A model generated the notes under the pieces. That model was given only the letters and a program-made list of their open reading frames with translations. It made no database searches and was not told where the DNA came from. 10,818 nucleotides of DNA from M55B165 sp051744245 (GTDB taxonomy: Bacteria; Actinomycetota; Humimicrobiia; Humimicrobiales; Humimicrobiaceae): positions 1 to 10,818 of the forward strand of contig JBNJCV010000059.1 in assembly GCA_051744245.1 (NCBI GenBank), read 5' to 3'. Below are positions 1-6,303 of the stretch, piece by piece (the first letter of the stretch is position 1; each line of letters opens with the position of its first letter). Both the position numbers and the translations under genes were made by a program.

Positions 1-30
1 AAGCCATGGGATATATTACCAAATAACTGC

Positions 31-1233
31 CTATAATTTAGTTTTCCCGGAATAGTCAGCTTCTTTTCTGTAAACTATTATAGCTGTGATCAGGAGAGCG
101 AAAAGCAGGGCAATATCTATATACAGCACGCTATTTTTAGAAAAATTTTCAGAAAAATAGCCGCTCAGGTACTGGAAGACTATAACCCCTATATACCCGC
201 AAGCATGCAAAAAACTGGAAACTGCATTTGAGTGCTCTGATCCTACATCCATACCTATAGAAAAAGTCAATGAAAAATTTCCGGCAATGTTTATCCCAAA
301 TAAAAAAATTAATATTACCTTTGCCAGTAAGTCAGAAACAACCAGCACTAGAATAAGTAAAACAAAAGAAAAAAATATACTAATTATCAGCAGCTTTTTT
401 TCATTGAAAAACCTTACCAAATAATTCTTAAGAAACATCCCTGCTAGGGTAGCAATAGCAAAAAAAGCCAGGATTAACGCCCCTATGCTCAATCTAATAT
501 CAAGAATGGTAAAGTAGGAAGTAAGCCAAGTATAAAAAGTTTTGATAGTGGAGATGTAGAGCAAGGTCATAAGCCCGCACAGGATTATCAGCGGCCTTAG
601 TACAATATTTTTGTAAGCCTCCAAATTTATCCGAGGAGTCTTGTCTTTAGGTATCCTTAGAAACACTAAAAAAACTATCAGGATAATCTGCAATAAAATC
701 ATATATACAAACAATACCTGCCACCTAGTTTCCAATGCAGCCACCATGCTAACAATCAAGGGGGCAATTATCGCACCGATAGTTAGGCCAATATTTACCT
801 GCAGGATATTTTTGGACTTATCCTCAAAATAATGGTTGCCCACTATTGACATGGTGCTTATAGCTAATGTGCCTATTCCGAGTTGGAGCAGGCAATAAAA
901 AATAGTAAATAGAATATAAGAGTATGAAAAAAATAGACCAAAACTGGCGGCAATTATAAGCAAGCCACCCGCAAACATTACCCTTTTAAAACCGTATACA
1001 TCAATTAAAAACCCGGTGGTTAGGGCAGTAAACAGCAAAGCAAAACTACCAATAGATATGGTCAGTCCAATATAGTCCAGCCCCACCTTCAAGTCTGCAG
1101 CAATAAGGGGAATCAGGGGGCCTACTAGATTCATCACTATCCCCAGCGTCAATCTCTGGGATAATGAAAAAAATAGCATGCTTCTGTTTCTTGCAAGTTT
1201 GTTATTACTTATAAATTTTTTTATTTTTTTCAT
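31..1233 (-). CDS. MFS transporter (intact, substrate unknown)
   Basis: A 400-residue polytopic inner-membrane protein of usual single-unit MFS length with about twelve hydrophobic segments. After a basic N-terminus (residues 1-18), the classic motif A lies in the loop between helices 2 and 3: G74, D78, G81, K83 and R84 of GFLIDVYGFKR. A long polar loop at about residues 194-212 separates the two six-helix halves. MFS proteins move small solutes by alternating access, usually with a proton or other ion; nothing in the sequence names the substrate. It is the last gene of the minus-strand block and follows a degraded small gene after about 100 bp, so it may have its own promoter. The ATG at 1233 has only a weak ribosome site (an AGG one base away), and Met19 is a possible alternative start. 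No frame damage is visible. I am confident of the family and not of the role. Confidence 0.9.
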   Translation of the reverse strand: MKKIKKFISNNKLARNRSMLFFSLSQRLTLGIVMNLVGPLIPLIAADLKVGLDYIGLTISIGSFALLFTALTTGFLIDVYGFKRVMFAGGLLIIAASFGLFFSYSYILFTIFYCLLQLGIGTLAISTMSIVGNHYFEDKSKNILQVNIGLTIGAIIAPLIVSMVAALETRWQVLFVYMILLQIILIVFLVFLRIPKDKTPRINLEAYKNIVLRPLIILCGLMTLLYISTIKTFYTWLTSYFTILDIRLSIGALILAFFAIATLAGMFLKNYLVRFFNEKKLLIISIFFSFVLLILVLVVSDLLAKVILIFLFGINIAGNFSLTFSIGMDVGSEHSNAVSSFLHACGYIGVIVFQYLSGYFSENFSKNSVLYIDIALLFALLITAIIVYRKEADYSGKTKL

Positions 1234-1271
1234 ACCTGAAAAACTTAAGTAAAAGATTGGGATATGATAAC

Positions 1272-1293
1272 ATTTATCGCGCTTTAGATAAAT
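1272..1293. promoter_or_regulatory. Inverted repeat upstream of the 31-1233 MFS gene
   Basis: ATTTATC (1272-1278) and GATAAAT (1287-1293) form perfect 7-base arms around an 8-base spacer. The element sits in the 103-bp gap between the small pseudogene and the MFS gene, about 40 bases upstream of the MFS start codon. It could be an operator for a dimeric repressor or a weak AT-rich RNA hairpin; it lacks the GC-rich stem and U-tract of a terminator. No second copy was noticed in the window, and in DNA this AT-rich such a repeat can arise by chance. Confidence 0.25.
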
Positions 1294-1336
1294 TCCTCAT
1301 ATAACTGCAGAGCCTGTTACAGCAACGCCAGATATT

Positions 1337-1735
1337 CTATTTCTTTTTTCCTTTTATTTTCGAAAGGTTCACCATACAGTCAATGCTCCCGGCAATAAAA
1401 CAAACGGGAGCCAGGAAATTACCAATTGCAAAGAAAAAGTAATCCCCTATTACAGCAGAAATTAAATTATGGATAAATACCCCAGGTTGGTTGCAATAGC
1501 GGTAGAACCGGTAATTACCATAAAAATTTTTAACGCCCCTTTTATCTTTTAAGGTTAAGACAATAAGGGTGATACCCAATATTAGAAATATTGAACAAAC
1601 AAATAAGAAAAGAAATCTAGAATATCCCCTAAAAGGTGGAAATACAGAAGAAAGTAAAAACATGAAAAACGGTATTCAGAATACAATAACAGATATTGAA
1701 GAATCCAGGTTAAATTTTTTAATTGAATAATTCAT
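1337..1735 (-). pseudogene. Small membrane protein gene, broken by an in-frame TGA and two indels
   Basis: The best start is the ATG at 1735, preceded by an AAGGGG ribosome site. That frame meets TGA at codon 20 (1678-1676) and then stays open from 1675 to the TAG at 1337. A shorter product could begin at the ATG at 1663 but has no ribosome site. Inside the open part, codons around 1545-1483 make sense only in another frame, where they read IKGALKIF followed by TGSTAIATNLG. Rejoining the original frame at a GGGG run (1480-1483) gives VFIHNLISAV. The composite TGS-(11 residues)-HNL pattern matches, from memory, a family of small membrane proteins common in clostridia with two or three helices and no known function. 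So two compensating indels (near 1546 and 1481) scramble the centre. The gene lies 30 bp after the end of a likewise broken MFS gene. It could be true decay or local assembly error. Confidence 0.6.
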
Positions 1736-1739
1736 AAAA

Positions 1740-1745
1740 CCCCTT
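1740..1745 (-). promoter_or_regulatory. Shine-Dalgarno site of the small pseudogene
   Basis: On the minus strand AAGGGG (1745-1740) precedes the ATG at 1735-1733 by four bases. It is one of the better ribosome sites in the window and decides the ancestral start of the small gene, which places the TGA at 1678-1676 inside the reading frame rather than upstream of it. Confidence 0.55.
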
Positions 1746-1765
1746 ACAATCTTATAAAGAATAAT

Positions 1766-2974
1766 CTAAGCAGCAGGAGATTTTTTCTTTTCATAAAAAT
1801 ACAGGCCAAACATAAAAATGGAAGCAACAATAGAGAGCAAAAACATAATAGGCCATATATTTCTGCTGCCAATAGCCCCTATCAGTCTTCCGAACACCCG
1901 CCGGCTATTGGCAAAGCCCGCCTGACCTATAAATGTTATAACTGCATTAAACCTTCCGCAGTGGGAAATGGGAGAATAATTTGCTATAAGCACATTGGAG
2001 TTTACCGTGCTAATTATCTCCCCAAAAGTCCATATAATGGTTGATACTATAAAAAAGGCAAATAACTTTATAAAAAATATCATGCCGAAGCCCACCGCAA
2101 AAAGCAGCCCCACTATGGTTATATTAACAAGGGGTTTGTTCTTTTTCATAAATTCTATTAAAAAAAGTTTTGCCACCACTACTACTATAGCGTTTACGCT
2201 CATTATTATACCGTAATATTTGGCTCTATCCTTAAAAATTTCACTGATATAAATAGGCAATCCAAACACATACTGGGCATAGACAAAGGAATAAATTATA
2301 AAAGCTGCAGAAAACAAGAGCAGCACCGGCCTCCTGAACAATACTGCCACCACATTTCCTATCTCAGCTTTTTCGCTGGCAATGTCCCCCTATCCGTGCT
2401 TTCTTTTGAAGGGAGGGTTTCCTTTACAAATATCATAATAGGTATAAGGCAAAAGTGGTTAAGGCATCAATTATGAAGATCCATGTAAGATAATGGATAA
2501 AAAGAAAACCGGCAATTAGTGGCCCTATGGCAATCCCTACATTGATGGCAATATATTAAAGAGTAAGCATTTTTTCTGTTCTCCTGGTCTGTAATGTCAG
2601 CTACCATGGAATTTATGGCCGGTATCACCCCCACACTAAAAAAAATAGCTACAATTATCAAATATGCAATAATTTTTAAAGTTCCCAGAAACCCGCAGGC
2701 CACAAAAACAAGCAGCACTCAATGTGCTTAATATTATTATAATTTTTTTCCGGCCAAACCGGTCTGCAAGCTTTCCGCCAAACAGCAGCCCTACTCCCCC
2801 CAGAGTAACAGAAATTGTAGTTATAAGGCCTGCATCTGATTTTGAAAACCCCAGTTTAAGGGTTAATAGCAAGCTCAGGAAAGGGTAAACAAAACTACCA
2901 ATGCAATTTATAATTCTGGCCCCGGACAGGATAATGCTTTTCTGTAAACCTAAATACCCTTTTAAAAACTGCAT
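1766..2974 (-). pseudogene. MFS transporter gene broken by about six small indels
   Basis: The 1.2-kb span is one MFS gene (about 400 residues if repaired) split over three frames. The first part (2974 to about 2712) carries motif A, GGKLADRFGRKK, at residues 66-77. A shift at the GCTGCT near 2712 leads to LLVFVACGFLGTLK and on to ADITDQENRKNAYSL. A shift near 2553 gives IAINVGIAIGPLIAGF and TWIFIIDALTTFALY. One near 2443 gives PIMIFVKETLPSKES. One in the A5 run at 2369-2373 gives AEIGNVVAVLFRRP, after which the frame is open to the TAG at 1766. Near 1912 and 1898 a compensating pair hides the helix motif GPIAGG. The repaired protein resembles drug-exporter-type MFS carriers. It starts 29 bp after the end of the next MFS gene. 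The protein-level signal is fully preserved across each break, so the damage is recent or is sequence error. Confidence 0.8.
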
Positions 2975-3003
2975 AAAATAAATTTTATCATTTCTAGTTA
3001 AAT

Positions 3004-4188
3004 TTAATTAATTTTCTTGTGGATAATTAACTGTAGTATTACCAAAAACAATGTTGCGGCCATAAATATAACAGACAAGAACATCGAAAAAAACATACTA
3101 TATCCGGAGGTAATATTTGTAAGATACGGTGCTAAAGCATTACCAATAGTACCCGACACAAACAGGAAAGGTAAAAAATAATTACTGTGTCCTTCATATA
3201 TGTTGCTACCATAATAAACAAGGAGGGGAAATATCCCGGAAAATCCTAATCCAGTGAAAGCAATAGATACCAGGATAAAAGTTTTCGCTTCCAGAAATAC
3301 AGCAAAAAATAAGGATAGAGTACCTATTATGCTTAAAAAAAATATGATATTTAATGAAGAAATTTTGCCCGAAAAATAGCTGGTAACCAGCCTCCCCACT
3401 ATAACTACTATCCAAAATATAGTTACTATCAAACCAGCTGTTACTAGTCCAAGGCTTTTTGATTCCCTAAAAAAAGTAGGGGACCAGGTAGAGATTACAG
3501 TCTCAGCAATTGCATAAAAAAGGATAGCAAGACAGGTTGCAACAAAAAGCCAATTGCGCCTCTTATTGGAAAAAATCTTCTTTGCCGGCATTTTTTTGCT
3601 ATTTTTTCCGCTACTAATATATTTCCGGTTCTTGGTAATAAATATATACGAAATTAATACTAATATTAAGAAGGCTATGGCTACAAAATAAATGGATCTC
3701 CAATCATACCCACTATTTACAATAAAAACCGAAATAATTGGAGTAAGCAAAGCCCCTATGGGAAAAAAAGTAATAGCTATGGTTAAAATCCTGGCCCGGT
3801 TTTTTACCTGGCTTTCCAAAATATATTCATTGGCTTTAATATAAATCACGCCCATGGAATAGCCAGCAAAAAAATAGAGTAAATAAAAAATCCACAGCAT
3901 ATTTGCAAAATAAAGGAAGGCAGAAAGTATAATTAAAAAGACATAAAAAATTATTACTATCCTAATCCTTTTTAAAAATTTATCATACAGATTGGCAGTC
4001 AGCTGCCCGATAATCAATCCAACAGTAAAGAAAGTAAATACTAAGCTAAAGGCTGCTGGCTTAATTCCTAAAGATCCACTAATTTCAATTAATATAGGGC
4101 TGGGCGCAAACAGGAAGAAAGAAAACATAAACAGGGATAAAAAATTGGGGAATTCTGCCAGATAGTTTAAAATGTTATCTTTTTTCAA
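3004..4188 (-). CDS. MFS transporter, FucP/GlcP-like features
   Basis: A 394-residue membrane protein with about twelve hydrophobic segments and a basic central loop at about residues 186-212. The loop after helix 2 holds only a degenerate motif A (residues 61-74, GQLTANLYDKFLKR). The second half carries E229, W235, AG at 251-252, FW at 258-259 and GR at 265-266. That pattern recalls the sugar-transporting FucP/GlcP branch of MFS, where this helix-7/8 region reads E..I..W....(S/A)G...FW....GR. Sugar uptake is therefore a guess from a motif, not a demonstrated specificity. The start is TTG at 4188-4186, about ten bases after AGAAGG; a nearby ATG at 4194-4192 leads to a stop after six codons and was rejected. 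The gene follows the PH-domain gene by 68 bp and precedes the broken MFS gene by 29 bp. It appears intact. Confidence 0.88.
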   Translation of the reverse strand: MKKDNILNYLAEFPNFLSLFMFSFFLFAPSPILIEISGSLGIKPAAFSLVFTFFTVGLIIGQLTANLYDKFLKRIRIVIIFYVFLIILSAFLYFANMLWIFYLLYFFAGYSMGVIYIKANEYILESQVKNRARILTIAITFFPIGALLTPIISVFIVNSGYDWRSIYFVAIAFLILVLISYIFITKNRKYISSGKNSKKMPAKKIFSNKRRNWLFVATCLAILFYAIAETVISTWSPTFFRESKSLGLVTAGLIVTIFWIVVIVGRLVTSYFSGKISSLNIIFFLSIIGTLSLFFAVFLEAKTFILVSIAFTGLGFSGIFPLLVYYGSNIYEGHSNYFLPFLFVSGTIGNALAPYLTNITSGYSMFFSMFLSVIFMAATLFLVILQLIIHKKIN

Positions 4189-4194
4189 AATACA

Positions 4195-4211
4195 TTATCC
4201 TTCTAGGATAA
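4195..4211 (-). promoter_or_regulatory. Hairpin over the ribosome site of the 3004-4188 gene
   Basis: In the minus-strand transcript TTATCC (4211-4206) can pair with GGATAA (4200-4195) around the loop TAGAA. The Shine-Dalgarno sequence AGAAGG (4204-4199) lies half in the loop and half in the 3' arm, so folding would partly hide it. The stem is only six base pairs, four of them A-U. Together with the TTG start this suggests weak translation. Dedicated regulation is only a possibility. Confidence 0.35.
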
Positions 4212-4212
4212 A

Positions 4213-4242
4213 ATTATTAAATAGAAGTTTAATATATTTGAA
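4213..4242 (-). promoter_or_regulatory. Possible sigma-70-type promoter for the 3004-4188 MFS gene
   Basis: On the minus strand TTCAAA (4242-4237, 4 of 6 matches to TTGACA) and AATAAT (4218-4213, 5 of 6 to TATAAT) are 18 bases apart. They lie in the 68-bp gap after the PH-domain gene. Transcription would start near 4206 and would not include the whole hairpin at 4195-4211, so the two proposals compete. In such AT-rich DNA a match of this quality is weak evidence. Confidence 0.22.
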
Positions 4243-4256
4243 AATTTTATAAAATA

Positions 4257-4802
4257 CTATTTTTGAAGCAACAAGTGTATTTGCCTTAATTCTTCCAATA
4301 TTTCAGCCAATGTATTTCCCTGGGGAAGCTCCTCTTTCCCTGCACTTTTTTTAGCCTCCAGTTTGCCTACTATTAAATCCCTGGTTTCACCCAGGTTTTT
4401 TATTCCAGGCAATTTCAACTCTGCTTTCGTTCCTTCCTTCCCCCCGGCTCCTGCAGTTTGCAGGTGCAAGGTTCCGGTTCCCAAAAACCTCTCCATGGGT
4501 CCCTGGGTTATATCAACATTAGTTATTTTCTTGTAGGGCACAGTTACCTGTTTTTTCCACACCACTCCCCATCTCATTTTCACAGAACCATCCTCAATGA
4601 AATACTCAACTTCCCGGTAAGCTTTTGGAATCCAGGCAAGCACTGCTGCCATTAGTGCCAAAAATACTCCCATGGATATTGAAAAAATTAAAATATCTAA
4701 AAAGACCGTTAGTCCTATAAATATTATTATTCCAATTAATAGCCATAATAGCCAGACTATATACCACAATTTCTTAAGCATTGGTGAAGGTTTTAATCCC
4801 AT
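4257..4802 (-). CDS. Two-helix membrane protein with bacterial PH domain (bPH2/DUF304-like)
   Basis: A 181-residue protein with two hydrophobic segments near the N-terminus (about residues 10-33 and 36-57). A soluble domain at about 62-142 shows the bacterial PH pattern: EVEYFIEDGSVKMRWGVVW, then VPYKKITNVDITQGPMERFLG, then GTLHLQTAG. The PYKKI.NV step and the RFLG.GTL step are typical of bPH2/DUF304 (YdbS-like) proteins. The C-terminus (about 150-181) is charged and probably helical (EILEELRQIHLLLQ), possibly a short coiled coil for self-assembly or partner binding. The PH domain should face the cytoplasm; its ligand is unknown. I chose ATG 4802 because GGGGG (4812-4808) precedes it by five bases. 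An upstream in-frame TTG at 4838 would overlap the previous gene and lacks a ribosome site. It sits 25 bp after the HNH/ParB-like gene and is probably co-transcribed with it. Confidence 0.85.
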   Translation of the reverse strand: MGLKPSPMLKKLWYIVWLLWLLIGIIIFIGLTVFLDILIFSISMGVFLALMAAVLAWIPKAYREVEYFIEDGSVKMRWGVVWKKQVTVPYKKITNVDITQGPMERFLGTGTLHLQTAGAGGKEGTKAELKLPGIKNLGETRDLIVGKLEAKKSAGKEELPQGNTLAEILEELRQIHLLLQK

Positions 4803-4807
4803 GATTT

Positions 4808-4812
4808 CCCCC
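4808..4812 (-). promoter_or_regulatory. GGGGG ribosome site of the PH-domain gene
   Basis: Minus-strand GGGGGAA (4812-4806) lies just before the ATG at 4802-4800. GGGGG can pair with the CCUCC end of 16S rRNA with one G-U wobble. The same GGGGGAA form precedes the upstream gene of this operon, which supports the start at 4802 over the earlier TTG at 4838. Confidence 0.55.
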
Positions 4813-4827
4813 GTAAATAAAAATTTA

Positions 4828-6303
4828 TTAGTCAACAAAATCTACTATATTAACCTTGGTACCGCTATCGCTTAAAATCCAGTTAACCGTAAGGCCTTTA
4901 TTTTTTAGAAATTCCAATACTTCTTCTTCCCTGCTATTCTTTAAATTCTCATAAGTCCGTTGGGAGTCATCATGCCATACCCTATGCTCAAAAAGCTTTT
5001 TTGTTTTACTATCAATTAAATCCCAGAGCTCATCATCCAATTCCCTCAAGAAGACTTTTTTTCTTTCGTTTTCACTATATAGGTCCAGTAGTTGAGAAAT
5101 TGTATCCCTAAGGATAGTAGACCATGATTTGAAAGCACCATTGAGGAAAACCCTTTTATTAAAATCCTTATCCCCGGTGCAAGCAGCTTCTGCCAATATA
5201 TTTAACAACATTACCAGATTATTTCTTTCTGATTCCCTTAATTTATCTGACTTTTCAATATTAAGCTTAAGCGGGGGTTTAGCAATAAATTTTTTAAATA
5301 TGTTAAGCCTAAGCTTATTCAGTGTCAGGTAAGAATTGGAGGAATTGCTATAATCAGATATATACCTTGTAATTTTTAGCCTACTATCTTCTAAAATGCT
5401 GTCATATATATTGCTCCTTACCATATTTAATGCTTCTGACCTTTTTCTGCCTTTTTTGGCTAGAAAAGATATAAAGCCCTCTTCAGACTTATTGCCGTCA
5501 CTATCCATATATTCCTGCCATTCTTCATTAAAAAGATCAGCCCATTTATTTATCAGTACCGAGGAGAAAAAGGGCATTTGCCTTAATTTATCATGGGCAA
5601 CTAAATTTGTTTCCTTTAGAATCTTTATTTCTGGATCTATGTATACCTTACATTCTATCTGGTACCTTCCAGCCCATAATTGGGCAGCAGTCTTGTGCTG
5701 GCCATCAAAAAGGTATATTTTGTCCTTAACCAACCTGCAGATTGAAGGGGTAAGTTGGGTATGTAGAATTAAATGCCTGTATAGCTCCCAAACTCTTTTC
5801 ATCTCCAACGGCCTCGGCTGGAGCTCCTGGTCATTATTAACATATTTTGCGGGCAGGACTATATAAAAATACCTGTATCCAGTTGAAGGGCAGGCTGAAA
5901 CCGGCAGATTGTACCATTTTTTACCCAGGTTTATCTTTATGTAGCCATCCGCTATCTCCACATTTAATGGCAAGCCGCATTCATTTTTGCCTAATTTTAA
6001 TTTCAATACATCATTTAGTCTCCGGGCTTTTCCCCCTGAAAAAAAGTTTTCTAATTCCAAGTATGTTTTGTATTCTTTAATTGATAAATTCCTTAATTTT
6101 CTTTTATGTTTTTTACATATCGGAGCTAAATCCTTGTTGCTAAACCGGTTACTTTCCATCAGCGGTGCTAAATTATGGTATTCTATACTTTTTTCATTAT
6201 CCAGCAAATATCCGCATACCTGGCACCTGATTTTTCCTTTTTCTGTAAAATTATTATTTATTGTTTCCTTATCATTTTTTTCCAAATTAAAATTGGTTAC
6301 CAT
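4828..6303 (-). CDS. HNH-like zinc module fused to a ParB/DGQHR-like domain
   Basis: A 491-residue soluble protein without signal peptide or membrane segment. Residues 27-78 look like a treble-clef HNH module: CQVC (C27, C30), YHNLAP with H43, N56, then APICKKH (C63, H66). The second H of the usual HH pair is N44, so nuclease activity is uncertain. Residues about 185-240 hold DGQHKTAAQLWAGR (D200 to R213), the signature of ParB/Srx-fold DGQHR-type domains, followed by ETNLVAHDKLRQMPF. In related folds this DGQ motif belongs to a nucleotide-binding or DNA-modification-sensing pocket. The remaining 250 residues are charged and helical and I do not recognise them. GmrSD-type restriction enzymes carry a DGQQR domain and an HNH domain in the opposite order. 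The ATG at 6303 overlaps the diguanylate cyclase stop by 7 bp and has a GGGGGA ribosome site, so translation is probably coupled. DNA cleavage or sensing is inference. Confidence 0.75.
   Translation of the reverse strand: MVTNFNLEKNDKETINNNFTEKGKIRCQVCGYLLDNEKSIEYHNLAPLMESNRFSNKDLAPICKKHKRKLRNLSIKEYKTYLELENFFSGGKARRLNDVLKLKLGKNECGLPLNVEIADGYIKINLGKKWYNLPVSACPSTGYRYFYIVLPAKYVNNDQELQPRPLEMKRVWELYRHLILHTQLTPSICRLVKDKIYLFDGQHKTAAQLWAGRYQIECKVYIDPEIKILKETNLVAHDKLRQMPFFSSVLINKWADLFNEEWQEYMDSDGNKSEEGFISFLAKKGRKRSEALNMVRSNIYDSILEDSRLKITRYISDYSNSSNSYLTLNKLRLNIFKKFIAKPPLKLNIEKSDKLRESERNNLVMLLNILAEAACTGDKDFNKRVFLNGAFKSWSTILRDTISQLLDLYSENERKKVFLRELDDELWDLIDSKTKKLFEHRVWHDDSQRTYENLKNSREEEVLEFLKNKGLTVNWILSDSGTKVNIVDFVD

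Noticed and set aside
1337..1663. The 108-residue open frame taken as an intact gene
   Set aside because: Its centre (KDKRGVKNFYGNYRFYRYCNQ) is frame-shifted noise: the next frame over gives the family-like TGSTAIATNLG, so the open frame only survives because two indels cancel.
1337..2974. TGA recoding (genetic code 4 or 25) as the cause of the broken genes
   Set aside because: The breaks in the MFS gene are frame changes, not TGA stops, and the other long genes read through with TGG for Trp. The lack of TGA as a terminator in so few genes can be chance.
4803..4838. TTG start at 4838 for the PH-domain gene
   Set aside because: It would lie inside the previous coding region and has no ribosome site, while ATG 4802 has GGGGG at the right distance.
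5396..5866. 156-codon plus-strand open frame inside the HNH/ParB-like gene
   Set aside because: It is antisense to a gene with clear family motifs and shows no recognisable domain; it reflects codon bias of the opposite strand.
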